From an uncultured Oscillospiraceae bacterium (GTDB lineage: Bacteria > Bacillota > Clostridia > Oscillospirales > Acutalibacteraceae): DNA of 64,000 nt. The translations under genes were made by a program, and so were the position numbers. The stretch lies in assembly GCA_900540865.1 (NCBI GenBank), contig UQHH01000001.1, positions 90,868 to 154,867 of the forward strand. The letters are read 5' to 3'. Below are positions 16,948 through 26,945 of the stretch, in pieces; the stretch's first letter is position 1, and each line of letters starts with the position of its first letter. The notes under the pieces were generated by a model. The model was not told the DNA's origin and made no database searches. It saw only the letters and a program-made list of their open reading frames with translations.

Positions 16948-18421
16948 AATCTTCCGATGATTCCGGCTTATCGATTATGGTATTGCCGCGGGGCTGCCAC
17001 TGCATTTCCAAACCCATTTCTTCCCGGTATGTGCAGCAGCGGTTTTTTCCGCTGTGCTTTGCTTCATATAAAGCAATATCCGCCTTCTGGTAAAGCGTTT
17101 CAAACGTCGTTCCATCATCCGGGAAAGCGGCGGTTCCGACGCTGCAGGAAATGGAAGCGATAATGCCGTTGTAATTAAATTCCTCGCTGAACACCCGGCA
17201 GATATGCTCCGCCTTTTTCCGGATGGTTTCCCTTGCGGGTATTTGTCTGAGGAATACCGCAAATTCATCGCCGCCAATACGGCCGATAATATCCTCCGGA
17301 TAGAACAGCGGCGCAATCCTGCGGGCGCTTTCCGCCAGTACCTTATCGCCGTAAAGGTGCCCATACCTGTCATTTATGCCCTTAAAGTTATCAATATCTA
17401 TAATAAGCAGCGCGTCGCATCCAGCCTGAGGCGGCCCTCCACCCATTATGCTCCTAATCCGCTCTTCCGTGGCTCCCTTATTAAAAAGCCCCGTGAGCGT
17501 ATCGCGCTCTATTTGATTGCGCAGCAGCTCCTCGCGTCGCTTTTGCTCATCAATGTCCTCCAAAATACCGATGGCCCGCACGGCGCTGCCCTGCGCGTCG
17601 TAGATATTGGTCAGGGTAATTTTCCGCCAGACATACCGGCCCGCCGCAAGCCGGGTCTGTACCACACAGGACGCGCGCGGTGCCCCGGCGCGTATTTTCC
17701 GGTACATTTCCAGAAACACAGATACGCTGCCGGGGTGGATTGTACCGTTTTCGACGAGGGAATCGGGTACGTTTTCCAATTCCTTCGGCAGCCCGTAAAC
17801 CTCCGCGGATTTATACGCGTGAATCATCATGCGGGTGGAGATATTATAATCGAAAATCGTGTTGTCCATCTGCGCCATCGCAATGCGGAACCGCTCTTCG
17901 TTTATTTTCAGTTCCTGCTCCATCTGCTTACGCTGGGTGATATCGACACAAACACAGTGGAGCGTCGTGTTTACCAGTCCACGGAAAAAGTTCCCTTTAA
18001 TCAGCGCCCAAACCACTTCGCCGCTGCGCCGGACAATCCGGTGTTCGACCTCAAAGCCGTTTTCGCCGGCGTCAAACGCTTTTTGAACCGACTTTTGCAC
18101 CACCGGCAAATCCTCCGGTAAAATGATTCTATCAATACGGTTTTGGTGCTCTGCAATCAACTGCTCGGGCGTATATCCGTAAAGCTGAAAAAACAGGTCG
18201 TTACCGTATAGCAGCGTAAAAAAATCGTCGTATGCCGCCTCGCAGATGCCCGCCGGTAAATTAGAAATAATTGAGGACAAAAGCAGGTTGTCCTTAGAAA
18301 GCGTATCGGCAAGCATTTCAAGCTTACCACGCGGCATCGTCTTCAAATCCTTTGCCACATCTGCATTATCCAAAGGTCCTATATCTTTAGAAACACCTTG
18401 TAAAAAATTTTTATTCCCCAT
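16946..18421 (-). CDS. PAS-PAS-GGDEF diguanylate cyclase
   Basis: Cytosolic protein of 491 residues. ATG at 18421 (MGNKNFLQG) has GGAAGG 10 bases upstream; the in-frame ATG at 18439 has none. Two PAS domains with PAC-like ends lie at about 45-170 and 175-295, and a GGDEF domain at about 305-465 carries an intact RIGGDEF near 381. The four residues at the inhibitory-site position are YPED, not RxxD, so product inhibition is probably absent, unlike the first GGDEF of the neighbouring protein. No membrane segments are seen, so it senses a cytosolic signal. It shares strand and architecture with the larger gene next door, but each has its own terminator. Confidence 0.9.
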   Translation of the reverse strand: MGNKNFLQGVSKDIGPLDNADVAKDLKTMPRGKLEMLADTLSKDNLLLSSIISNLPAGICEAAYDDFFTLLYGNDLFFQLYGYTPEQLIAEHQNRIDRIILPEDLPVVQKSVQKAFDAGENGFEVEHRIVRRSGEVVWALIKGNFFRGLVNTTLHCVCVDITQRKQMEQELKINEERFRIAMAQMDNTIFDYNISTRMMIHAYKSAEVYGLPKELENVPDSLVENGTIHPGSVSVFLEMYRKIRAGAPRASCVVQTRLAAGRYVWRKITLTNIYDAQGSAVRAIGILEDIDEQKRREELLRNQIERDTLTGLFNKGATEERIRSIMGGGPPQAGCDALLIIDIDNFKGINDRYGHLYGDKVLAESARRIAPLFYPEDIIGRIGGDEFAVFLRQIPARETIRKKAEHICRVFSEEFNYNGIIASISCSVGTAAFPDDGTTFETLYQKADIALYEAKHSGKNRCCTYREEMGLEMQWQPRGNTIIDKPESSED

Positions 18422-18584
18422 ACAATCCGCGCCTTCCATTCTACACTAAAACCAAGATTATACCGGATGTTTTCAAACAAACGCCCACATTTTTTAACCG
18501 GACCGCCCTTTTCATGCCGTATGGATTCCCCTTTCCACGCGGCGGGCAAACCCCGGCGGGTTCAAATATTTACTTTTGGTCCTG

Positions 18585-19268
18585 TCATCTTTTTATCAAG
18601 TTGGACTGCATCATGGAAACAAAGTCCCTGTCCGCTACGACAAAATGGTCAATCAGCGTAACGCCTACAAGCGCAAGCGCCTCATTGATTTCGATGGTTG
18701 CGTAAATGTCCGGCTCGGAAGGCAGAGCCACCCCACTGGGATGGTTATGCGCGAGCGCGGCGTATTTGGCGTTATTGGTAATCGCCAGCTGCACGATTTT
18801 CCTGATATAAAGCTGGCACGCGGACATCGAGCCTTTGCTGACCACGCCGCAGAACAGCTCCTTGTATTTTGCGTCGAGCAGCATCAAAATTACGGTCTCG
18901 TTGTCCCTGCCGGTAAATTTCTCGAGCATCCGATCCCCTAAGTTCTCTACATTAATAATTTTATGCGTGTTACGGTACTTGTCGTCGGTATATAGCCTAG
19001 ACATACCGGGAATCAGCTTGAGCAGCACGGCGGCATTCTCAGAAAGCCCAGACTGGGTCAGGATGTCTATGGGCGCGTCGAACACCGCCGAAAGCGAGCC
19101 AAACTGTTCCAGCAGCCGGTGTGCGATCGGATTGGTATCCTTGCGCGGAACGGCATAATAAAGGAGTAGCTCGAGCGCTTCGTGCATTTCAAACCCATCG
19201 AAATCATTGAGCAGGAATTTTTTGCGCATACGGTCCCTGTGCCCCTTATGCGGCGAATTGGATTGCAT
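18585..19268 (-). CDS. radC: RadC family JAB-domain protein
   Basis: Protein of 227 residues, the normal RadC length. The N-terminal helix-hairpin-helix-like part (GHRDRMRKKFL... ELLLYYAVPRKD) is followed by a JAB/MPN metal domain with the ligand motif HNHPSG followed by SEPD (about residues 170-185). Despite the name, a role in DNA repair is not established for the family. A ribosome site AAGGGG lies 11-12 bases before the ATG. It is followed by the minus-strand GGDEF gene after 160 bases with no clear terminator between. Confidence 0.9.
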   Translation of the reverse strand: MQSNSPHKGHRDRMRKKFLLNDFDGFEMHEALELLLYYAVPRKDTNPIAHRLLEQFGSLSAVFDAPIDILTQSGLSENAAVLLKLIPGMSRLYTDDKYRNTHKIINVENLGDRMLEKFTGRDNETVILMLLDAKYKELFCGVVSKGSMSACQLYIRKIVQLAITNNAKYAALAHNHPSGVALPSEPDIYATIEINEALALVGVTLIDHFVVADRDFVSMMQSNLIKR

Positions 19269-19301
19269 AAACGTTCACGCCCCTTAAAGCCTGTATTTCA
19301 A

Positions 19302-19336
19302 AACGGGACGCCATGCTTTATATGCAGGGCGCCCGT
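19302..19336 (-). terminator. Probable terminator of pyrE
   Basis: An imperfect stem (AACGGG-CGCC paired with GGCG-CCCGTT, one mismatch) with an inner TGC/GCA pairing is followed by TTTTG on the minus strand, 17 bases past the pyrE stop. Confidence 0.5.
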
Positions 19337-19352
19337 TCAGGTTTTTATAAGC

Positions 19353-19934
19353 TTACGCTTTTCTTGAGCCGGGCTTGACGACCGGCAGCTTGCCTTCTTT
19401 ACATAAGGGACAGTCATCCGGCTCCCAGGATTCTACCTCGACCTTAATGACGGATTTGAACGGTACGCCAAAGTCGACCGACCCGTTCGTCCTGTTGACG
19501 ATGGAGCCCACGCCGACAACCTCGGCTCCGGCGGCCTTTACGAGCTCAAGCACTTCTTTTACCGAGCCGCCTGTCGTCACGACGTCCTCCACAAGCAGCA
19601 CCTTCATACCGGGCGCGACGGCAAAGCCCCTGCGCAGAGTCATTTTACCCTCCTCGTCGCGCTCCGCGAAAAAGTTTTCGCAGTGAAGGTGGCGGCTGAC
19701 CTCGTAAGCCATCTGTACGGCGCCCATGGCCGGACCGATTACGACGCCGACCCCCTGGCCTTCAAACTGTTCGGCAAGCGCCGCGCAAAGCTCTTCGCTG
19801 TACTTCGTATTCCTAAAAATTTTGGCGCACTGCAGATACCTGTTGCTGTGCCTTCCGCTCGTCAAACGGAAATGCCCCTCCAGCAGGACGCCGGCTTCTT
19901 TTAATATTTCCATAACTCTTTCCTGTGCAATCAT
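19353..19934 (-). CDS. pyrE: Orotate phosphoribosyltransferase
   Basis: Cytosolic enzyme of 193 residues that joins orotate and PRPP to give orotidine monophosphate in pyrimidine synthesis. The start at 19934 (MIAQERVMEIL) has GAAAGGA upstream; a longer reading runs through AT-rich leader DNA. The PRPP-binding loop VLLVEDVVTTGGSVKE lies near residue 125, and GHFRLTSGRHSNRYLQC near 20-35 is typical of PyrE. A C-terminal CPLC pair is common in clostridial forms. It is not next to other pyr genes here, and no PyrR-type leader was recognised. Confidence 0.92.
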   Translation of the reverse strand: MIAQERVMEILKEAGVLLEGHFRLTSGRHSNRYLQCAKIFRNTKYSEELCAALAEQFEGQGVGVVIGPAMGAVQMAYEVSRHLHCENFFAERDEEGKMTLRRGFAVAPGMKVLLVEDVVTTGGSVKEVLELVKAAGAEVVGVGSIVNRTNGSVDFGVPFKSVIKVEVESWEPDDCPLCKEGKLPVVKPGSRKA

Positions 19935-20110
19935 GTTCCAATTCCTTTCAAAAAAATAATATATTGTTATAATCTCTGTAATTATAAACCACAATTTACA
20001 ATTTAAACTGTAGTTAAAAGAATTTTCCAAACTTTTTCTGCCTATACTTTTTTCTTGTTCCTTTTATTCTGAAACAAAGGCGCTTTTCCGAAAAATACGT
20101 GTATATTACA

Positions 20111-20139
20111 TTGACACCCCCGCTGGCAACGGGTAAAAT
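20111..20139 (+). promoter_or_regulatory. Sigma-A promoter of the histidine kinase operon
   Basis: TTGACA and TAAAAT are separated by 17 bases, about 49 bases before the kinase start. The divergent pyrE gene lies upstream. Confidence 0.75.
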
Positions 20140-20187
20140 GTATACATATATAACTTCCCGAATTTTCCTTTGGAAGAAGAGGATGAA

Positions 20188-22794
20188 ATGAAAAAAAATG
20201 ATTTTTTCCGGGACTCCGGTCAAATAAGCCTCGTAAATATAGCGGCGGTTTCTATCCTTGCGCTGGTTTTTGCCGCGGCCTCTATCGTAAACGTATGGCT
20301 TTTAAACAGCAATGTCGATTCCATTTATAAAGCGCCTTATTCCGTCACAAAAAACATTAACGGTATTACAAATACACTTTCCAACATGGAAATGCGGATT
20401 GTTCTCCTGCCGGAGTACGTATCAGCCGGGGAAAGCAACGTCATCAGGAAGGATATTGAAGCGCTGACGCCCAGCCTCATGGAAGGGATTGAATATATTA
20501 AAGAATACAGCATCCGCCCGAAAAACGAAATCCTTGAGCTGGAACAAACGGTCAAATCTATTTTAGAAAAGCAAGAGTTGATTTTCAACAAAATAGATAC
20601 TTACACGCCCGAAGGACTAAAAAGCGATATTAACAGCAATTTGATACCCTATTACAGGTCATCCGCCGAGCTATGCGACCAGATGACGGAGCTTGTGCAG
20701 AAAACCGCGGATGAAATAAGCAAACAGTCCACCTGGACCGCCGCGACAAATACGACGATGGCGGTCGTGCTTGCCGCCGTTCTGGTTATTGTCACGGTGT
20801 ACCTTCAGACAGTCGTGCGCAGAAAAAACGGCGAACTGCTTTACCGTGAGCACTTGTTCTCCATGATAACGGAAAACGTCGACGATGTTACGTTGATATA
20901 TAACCCTGCAAAAAAGGGAATCGACTTTGTAAGCGCCAACGCGCGGCGTGTGCTGGACTATTCCCCGGAGGAGCTAAAAGAGCGCTGCTTTGAAATTTTC
21001 CCCGAACTGCAGGAAAGGCTGTCTTTCCCGTACGGTATAAAGAATCCGGATGAAACGGAATTTCGTTTTATCCGTAAAAACGATACGATTCCCCGCTGGC
21101 TCCAGCCGCGCTTTTACCCGATTCAGGCGGATAAAAAGGAAAAGAACGTCATCATAACGCTGACCGACCTGACTGAAGAAAAAAAGGCGCAGTATGCCCT
21201 GCAGAACGCGCTGCTGACCGCGCAGAAGGCGACCGAAGCGCGCAGGGCGTTTCTCTCCAGAATGAGCCATGAAATCAGGACGCCGCTCAACGCAATTATA
21301 GGAATGGCGGCGATTGCGCAGTCGGCAGAGGGCAACCCTGTGAGAACGCAGGACTGCCTGATGAAAATCAGGTTTTCCTCAAAGCACCTGCTCAACATTA
21401 TCAATGAGGTCCTCGATATGTCTGCAATTGAAAACGGAAAAATGCAGGTAGCAAACGAGCCGTTCCGGCTCAAAGGGCTGCTCGCTTCCGTTGCTTCCGT
21501 TTATTACGACCAATGCAAACAGGCCGGAAAAAATTTCAAATGCTATGCGTACAATATACATAACAGCGCGCTTATCGGGGACCAGTTCCGTCTCAACCAG
21601 ATTCTCCTGAACCTCCTGTCCAATGCCTTTAAGTTTACAAAGCCCGGCGGAACCGTCACGCTTTCCGTTAAAGAGCTTGCGTTGCGTAACGGCCGCGTTT
21701 TCCTGCGCTTTTCCGTAACGGATGACGGCATTGGAATGGACGAAGCTGCTGTAAAAAGGGTTTTTGAGCCGTTTGAGCAGGCTACCCCCGTCACCGCTCA
21801 AAAATACGGCGGCTCCGGGCTCGGCCTTTCGATTACGAAAAACCTGACGGAGCTGATGGGCGGCAGTATAAACGTGACGAGCAAAAAGGACGAGGGAACG
21901 CAATTTCGCGTGGAGCTTTCGTTTGAATGCGAGCCGCAGGAGTGCGCGCCCGACGCTTCCTTCTCCAATCTCAGCGTCCTGCTTGTAGACCCGGATGAAC
22001 AAAGCCGGCCTCAGGTAAGCGGCGCGCTCCACAGCCTCAATGTCCAGGCCACAGAGGCCCGTTCCTTTAAACAGGCGGATACTCTTTTATACGGCGCGGA
22101 CAAAAAAGGGAAAGCCTTTGATTATTGTATTATCGTATGTGAAACCGCCGATGAAGAGGTTTTGGATTTTGTTGACCGCCTAGGCAATTCCCCGGCAGGC
22201 GAAAAGGCAGGGACTGCGTTATTTGCCTATTCTTTCGCGCAGGGCAAGGAAGATTTGAAAAACCGGGGCATCGATTATTTAAGCCTGCGTCCGGTTCTTC
22301 GCTGTGAGCTCGTACGCTTTTTTATAAACAAGGGCCTTGCGCAGGACGCGCAGCAAAACGCACAGCAGGAAATGGAATACGATTTCAGCGGAAAACGCCT
22401 CCTGCTGGCGGAGGATAACGAGCTGAACCTTGAAATCGCGTGCGAGCTGCTAAAACGTACCGGCGCGCAGGTGAACGTCGCGCATGACGGCCAGGAGGCC
22501 TGCGATATGTTCCTGAACTCGCCGCAGGGCAGCTACGACGCAATCCTTCTCGATATACAGATGCCATTGATGGACGGGTACCAGGCCGCGAGAAAAATCC
22601 GCGCTTCCTCTCATCCGGACGCAAAAGCGGTACCGATTATTGCTATGACAGCAAACGCCTTTTCGGAGGACGTGGTTGCCGCGCTTTCAGCCGGAATGGA
22701 CGGGCATGTCGCAAAGCCCGTCGAACCGGAGCTTTTGTATCAAACGCTCGGAGCCTTTTTGAAGGGCGCTCCGAAGCATACATATAAAGGATGA
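20188..22794 (+). CDS. Membrane hybrid histidine kinase with PAS and receiver domains
   Basis: Sensor kinase of 868 residues. ATG at 20188 (MKKNDFFRDS) follows AAGAGG by five bases; the longer in-frame TTG has no ribosome site. Two membrane helices (about 10-33 and 190-212) enclose a roughly 150-residue helical outside domain. A PAS domain (about 225-340) is followed by HisKA with His361 in MSHEIRTPLN, an HATPase domain with N-box NLLSNAFKF and GGSGLGLSI, a degenerate receiver (about 585-705, lacking the usual acidic cluster) and a good C-terminal receiver with Asp in ILLDIQMPLMDG near 788. An HPt gene starts six bases downstream, then a response regulator that makes and breaks c-di-GMP. The three form a phosphorelay operon; the signal sensed is unknown. 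Confidence 0.92.
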   Translation: MKKNDFFRDSGQISLVNIAAVSILALVFAAASIVNVWLLNSNVDSIYKAPYSVTKNINGITNTLSNMEMRIVLLPEYVSAGESNVIRKDIEALTPSLMEGIEYIKEYSIRPKNEILELEQTVKSILEKQELIFNKIDTYTPEGLKSDINSNLIPYYRSSAELCDQMTELVQKTADEISKQSTWTAATNTTMAVVLAAVLVIVTVYLQTVVRRKNGELLYREHLFSMITENVDDVTLIYNPAKKGIDFVSANARRVLDYSPEELKERCFEIFPELQERLSFPYGIKNPDETEFRFIRKNDTIPRWLQPRFYPIQADKKEKNVIITLTDLTEEKKAQYALQNALLTAQKATEARRAFLSRMSHEIRTPLNAIIGMAAIAQSAEGNPVRTQDCLMKIRFSSKHLLNIINEVLDMSAIENGKMQVANEPFRLKGLLASVASVYYDQCKQAGKNFKCYAYNIHNSALIGDQFRLNQILLNLLSNAFKFTKPGGTVTLSVKELALRNGRVFLRFSVTDDGIGMDEAAVKRVFEPFEQATPVTAQKYGGSGLGLSITKNLTELMGGSINVTSKKDEGTQFRVELSFECEPQECAPDASFSNLSVLLVDPDEQSRPQVSGALHSLNVQATEARSFKQADTLLYGADKKGKAFDYCIIVCETADEEVLDFVDRLGNSPAGEKAGTALFAYSFAQGKEDLKNRGIDYLSLRPVLRCELVRFFINKGLAQDAQQNAQQEMEYDFSGKRLLLAEDNELNLEIACELLKRTGAQVNVAHDGQEACDMFLNSPQGSYDAILLDIQMPLMDGYQAARKIRASSHPDAKAVPIIAMTANAFSEDVVAALSAGMDGHVAKPVEPELLYQTLGAFLKGAPKHTYKG

Positions 22795-22799
22795 TATAT

Positions 22800-23159
22800 A
22801 TGAAAGAACAGCTCACAAAGGCGCTTTCCAGCTGGGGCGCCGACATTGAAGGCGCTGTGAGGCGTTTCGCGGGGAACGAAGCGCTTTACGAAAAATTCCT
22901 GTACAAATTTTTGCAGGACGAGACTTTTGACAGCCTTTCAAACGCCGCAGAGCAAAGCGACACGGACGAGGCGATGCGCGCTGCGCACACGTTAAAGGGA
23001 ATTACCGGTAACCTGGGGCTGAATCCCCTTTTTTCTCTTTGCTCCGATTATGTTAACGCCACCCGCGCGGGCGAGCTCTCAAAGCTGCCGGATTTATATG
23101 AGAAGATTCAAATAAGTTATCAAGCCGTGACAAAGATATTACAGGAAAACGAAGGTTGA
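22800..23159 (+). CDS. HPt phosphotransfer protein
   Basis: Protein of 119 residues with a single histidine phosphotransfer domain. ATG at 22800 is chosen over ATG at 22791 because AAAGG ends at the earlier codon and lies 9 bases before the later one. The phospho-accepting His63 is in AAHTLKGITGNLG, a good match to the family. It sits between the hybrid kinase and the REC/HD-GYP/GGDEF gene, with 5- and 6-base gaps. It is therefore the natural carrier of phosphate from the kinase receiver to the downstream regulator. Confidence 0.9.
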   Translation: MKEQLTKALSSWGADIEGAVRRFAGNEALYEKFLYKFLQDETFDSLSNAAEQSDTDEAMRAAHTLKGITGNLGLNPLFSLCSDYVNATRAGELSKLPDLYEKIQISYQAVTKILQENEG

Positions 23160-23165
23160 CCGAGA

Positions 23166-26100
23166 ATGAAAAAGGACGATACGATTCTAGTCGTTGACGA
23201 CATGGAAGTAAACCGTGCGATTTTATGCAGTATTTTTGAAAATAAATATAACGTTCTTGAGGCGGAAAACGGCAGGCAGGCTATGGAGGTTCTGGAAAAG
23301 AATCCAACGGTCAACGTCATCCTGCTCGATATCGTCATGCCGGAAATGGACGGCTACCAGGTTTTACGGAAAATGAACGACAGCGGAATCATCGATAAAA
23401 TACCTGTTGTAGTCATCACCGCGGAGATTTCTCCCGAAATCGAGCTGCTCGCCTTTGATTTGGGCGCGCGTGATATAATTTCAAAACCGTTTGAGCCGTT
23501 TATTGTAAAACGCCGCGTGGAGAACACCATCGAGTTGTACCGGCATAGGCTCCATTTGGAAGAGCTTGTCAGGGACCAGGCGTATAAGCTCAAGGAATCA
23601 AACGAAATTATCGTAGACGCTTTGAGCTCCGTTATTGAATCGCGCAGCCTGGAATCGGGGCAGCATATTTTCAGAATCAGGATGTTTACAAAAATACTTC
23701 TGAAGGAAATCGCAAAGACGAACAGCGGCTACGACCTGAACGAACATACAATCGAGCTGATTGCGAGCGCTTCCTCCATGCACGACATTGGGAAAATCGC
23801 AATTCCCGATTCAATTTTGAACAAACCGGGGAGGCTTACCGCCGACGAGTTCGAGATTATGAAAACGCATACCACGACCGGATGTAAAATTCTAAAGAGT
23901 CTCGATAAAATGTCAGACAGGGAATACCTGCTTTACGCATACAACATTTGCCGGTACCACCACGAGCGTTACGACGGCAACGGTTATCCCGACGGACTGA
24001 AGGGTGACAATATCCCAATCTGCGCACAGGCTGTCTCTGTAGCCGACGCATACGACGCGCTTACCACCGACCGCGTATACAAGAGCGCCTATCCGCATCA
24101 AAAGGCGATGGATATGATTCTTGGCGGAGAATGTGGCGCGTTCAATCCTCAGATACTCAAGTGCCTGACGAAGGTTTCCGAGCAATTCCGGCAGCTTGCC
24201 AAAAAATATGCCGACGGCAGCTTTATTTATCCACATGCGGAGGAAGGCGATTCAGGCGCGCAAATTGCGTCTTATACATTTTCTGAGGAAGAGCTTTCCC
24301 ATATCGAGCTTTATTCCGTGCTGCGCTATCTTGGGCACACCGCGATTGAATTTGATTTAAACACGGAATATTTTAACATTCTTTACACGCCTGAGGATAC
24401 CCTCGCTATATTTAAAGACAGGGGCGGCCACACGCACCGCAGTGAGTTTATGAACGACTTTATCAGCCATTACGTCCATCCGGAGGATATTGATTCGGTT
24501 ATGCGTTTTATCTCCGCGCGGTATGAGGATTTTTTTAATGAGGTGCAGTCCCAGCCATATCATGAGTTTCGTGTGCTCGACACCCAGACTCAGCATTGTT
24601 CCGCCTTCAGGGCAACATTTTTGCCGCTGCGTACAGATGTTCCCAAGAACCGGAAAGCCATTGTCATATTGGAGAAGAACTCGCAGGCGAAAGCCCTTCC
24701 TTCCAATATAAACCGCTGTACAAACGACTCAGACGAGGCGCATGTAATGGAAGAGCTGCAGGAAAGCTACACGATGACAGCGGTAATCGATTTGACGAAG
24801 GATTCGTTCATGGTCCTGCATACAAACGACCAGGATACCTATATGCCCTCCGCCGCAGTATCGTACAGCGGAATCTGCGGGGAGCTTTTACAAAACAGAG
24901 TACATCCCGACGACAAAAGCTATTTTGAGGAAAACTTTTCTTTGGAGAATATGCGCCGCTTTTTTACAGCGGAAACAAAAAAATCCGTTGTGTACCGTTT
25001 CCTTGGGCGAAACGGAAAGTATCATTGGCGTGAAAACATGCTTGTAAAAAACAACAGCTTCAGCGGAGGCGACACGCTTGTTTACAGCCTTGTCAAATAT
25101 GCGGACCAGAATGAAATCGACCGTATCAAGGCGGCGCGCCGAGACGTGATATTCGGGAGGGAAATTTACCCCGTCCTGCTGGATAAGTTCAGCGATATTA
25201 TTTTTGAGTACGACCTGAAAAGCGGAACGACCTATTATTCGCACGGATTTGAAGAAAAGTTCGGCTTCCGCGCGCCGAATAACATGCGCGAGCTCTATAA
25301 CGCGGCGCGAACCCATATCAGCAAGGAGGACATCGACGAGTACCTCGCGTGCATCAAGAATCTCGACGAGCCGCCCGACGTCCGTGATATAGAGTACCGG
25401 TACCGCAACGCCAAGGGCGACTATATCTGGTGCCGCAAACGATTTTTGATAACGCGCGACGAATCCGGCTTTGCTGTCAGGGTAAACGGAATCATGACCG
25501 ACGTAGACCGCTATAAAAGAGAAAACGCGCTGCTCAGGCAAAAGTCGGAAACCGACCAGTTGACCGGATTGTATAACAAAATGACGGTGCAGGACAGGAT
25601 TAAGGCATGCCTTTCTGAATGCCCCGAAGATACTATACACGCGCTATTTATCTTAGATATAGACAATTTCAAAATCGTCAATGACATTTACGGCCACCTC
25701 ACTGGAGACAAAACGCTTGAAAAAATATCGGACCGCATTACCTCGGTTTTTGAGGACAACAGCATCGTCGGGCGCGTCGGCGGCGACGAATTTGTAATTT
25801 TCATCAAGGAGGTCCCTAACATTGCTTATGCGCACGATAAGGCGCAGCTGCTACTAAACCGTCTCAATGAAATCCTTTCCTCATTTAACAATACGGCAAG
25901 CATTTCCGTAAGCATCGGTATTTCCTTTTATCCGCAGGATGGCACAGCCTTCTATGATTTGTTTACGCGGGCGGATTTAGCGCTCTATGAGGCAAAACGC
26001 CTTGGAAAAAGCCAATGGCGCGTATACAATGAAGGTATGAACACAAACGCGTCCCTGCTGAAAAACTCGCCGGAACACCTGCGCGGAGAACACAGCTTTA

Positions 26101-26939
26101 CAGACGGTTTTAAAATTCAGCTATTACAAAATTTCTACGCATGTGAAACACCTGAGGAAGGAATCCGGTTCATTTTCGACGCGACAGCGCGTTACTGCGG
26201 ACTTTCCCATATCCTGATATATGAAACATACAGCGGTGTAAAAAAGCTGTACGACTGGAGCGCAAGCTCTATTTTGAGTCATACCGCCTACCCCGGCAAA
26301 CCTCTTTCAGACGAAATGCGCCGTGAGCTGCTTGGCCTTGCCTCGGACAACGGGATTTTGTGTATTGAGGACGCCGGCTGCCTTTCCTCAACCGCACTGC
26401 GCGAATATCTCAAAGAGGCGCAGGGCGCCGCCTTGCTGATTACGAAGGTAGCGGACAGCAAGACCGACTACGGCTTTGTCGCCTTTGTCGAGCATGAGCA
26501 CGCGCGCCGGTGGTCGGAACAGGAACGGGATATACTATCTTTCATCGCGAAAACAGCCGCGCTCGTATATCTGAAGACGAGGTACCTGCAGGACCTTGAA
26601 GAAAAATATTCGTTGAGCAACCTGTATTTCAACCAGATAGACACGGTAGGCTACGTAATCGACGAGACTTTTAAAATAATAGAGGCAAACCGGTGCCTAT
26701 GCGAAAAAATCACGGTGAAAAACGGTGAAAAATGCTACCGGCTTTTTCAAAACAGGGATAAGCCCTGCGTTGGCTGCCCTGTGCTCAAGCTCAATAAATC
26801 GTGCCATACCGCCTCTTCCCCCATTTACAGGGAGCAATATGACGAAGAGGTCATGGTAACGGCGTCCAAATGCAAAACAGGACAGCGCGCGGTTTCCTAT
26901 CTGGTAACGGTAGGAAAAAAAAATAAAATTTCTTTCTAA
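23166..26939 (+). CDS. Response regulator with HD-GYP, PAS, GGDEF, GAF and Cys-rich PAS domains
   Basis: Cytosolic protein of 1257 residues that may both break and make c-di-GMP. Rough order: receiver (1-120, Asp in ILLDIVMPEMDG), HD-GYP (155-355, HDIGK near 204 and HHERYDGNGYPDGLKG near 264), two or three PAS-like domains (380-780), GGDEF (785-945, RVGGDEF near 872, no RxxD inhibitory site), GAF (980-1130), and a C-terminal PAS-like tail with a Cys cluster (CYRLFQN, then PCVGCP, then SC near 1185-1210). Both catalytic motifs look intact. It is the output of the upstream kinase/HPt pair. Its stop is only six bases from the promoter of the riboswitch-controlled operon, with no terminator between, so read-through would enter the riboswitches. 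Confidence 0.92.
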   Translation: MKKDDTILVVDDMEVNRAILCSIFENKYNVLEAENGRQAMEVLEKNPTVNVILLDIVMPEMDGYQVLRKMNDSGIIDKIPVVVITAEISPEIELLAFDLGARDIISKPFEPFIVKRRVENTIELYRHRLHLEELVRDQAYKLKESNEIIVDALSSVIESRSLESGQHIFRIRMFTKILLKEIAKTNSGYDLNEHTIELIASASSMHDIGKIAIPDSILNKPGRLTADEFEIMKTHTTTGCKILKSLDKMSDREYLLYAYNICRYHHERYDGNGYPDGLKGDNIPICAQAVSVADAYDALTTDRVYKSAYPHQKAMDMILGGECGAFNPQILKCLTKVSEQFRQLAKKYADGSFIYPHAEEGDSGAQIASYTFSEEELSHIELYSVLRYLGHTAIEFDLNTEYFNILYTPEDTLAIFKDRGGHTHRSEFMNDFISHYVHPEDIDSVMRFISARYEDFFNEVQSQPYHEFRVLDTQTQHCSAFRATFLPLRTDVPKNRKAIVILEKNSQAKALPSNINRCTNDSDEAHVMEELQESYTMTAVIDLTKDSFMVLHTNDQDTYMPSAAVSYSGICGELLQNRVHPDDKSYFEENFSLENMRRFFTAETKKSVVYRFLGRNGKYHWRENMLVKNNSFSGGDTLVYSLVKYADQNEIDRIKAARRDVIFGREIYPVLLDKFSDIIFEYDLKSGTTYYSHGFEEKFGFRAPNNMRELYNAARTHISKEDIDEYLACIKNLDEPPDVRDIEYRYRNAKGDYIWCRKRFLITRDESGFAVRVNGIMTDVDRYKRENALLRQKSETDQLTGLYNKMTVQDRIKACLSECPEDTIHALFILDIDNFKIVNDIYGHLTGDKTLEKISDRITSVFEDNSIVGRVGGDEFVIFIKEVPNIAYAHDKAQLLLNRLNEILSSFNNTASISVSIGISFYPQDGTAFYDLFTRADLALYEAKRLGKSQWRVYNEGMNTNASLLKNSPEHLRGEHSFTDGFKIQLLQNFYACETPEEGIRFIFDATARYCGLSHILIYETYSGVKKLYDWSASSILSHTAYPGKPLSDEMRRELLGLASDNGILCIEDAGCLSSTALREYLKEAQGAALLITKVADSKTDYGFVAFVEHEHARRWSEQERDILSFIAKTAALVYLKTRYLQDLEEKYSLSNLYFNQIDTVGYVIDETFKIIEANRCLCEKITVKNGEKCYRLFQNRDKPCVGCPVLKLNKSCHTASSPIYREQYDEEVMVTASKCKTGQRAVSYLVTVGKKNKISF

Positions 26940-26945
26940 ACCCTG

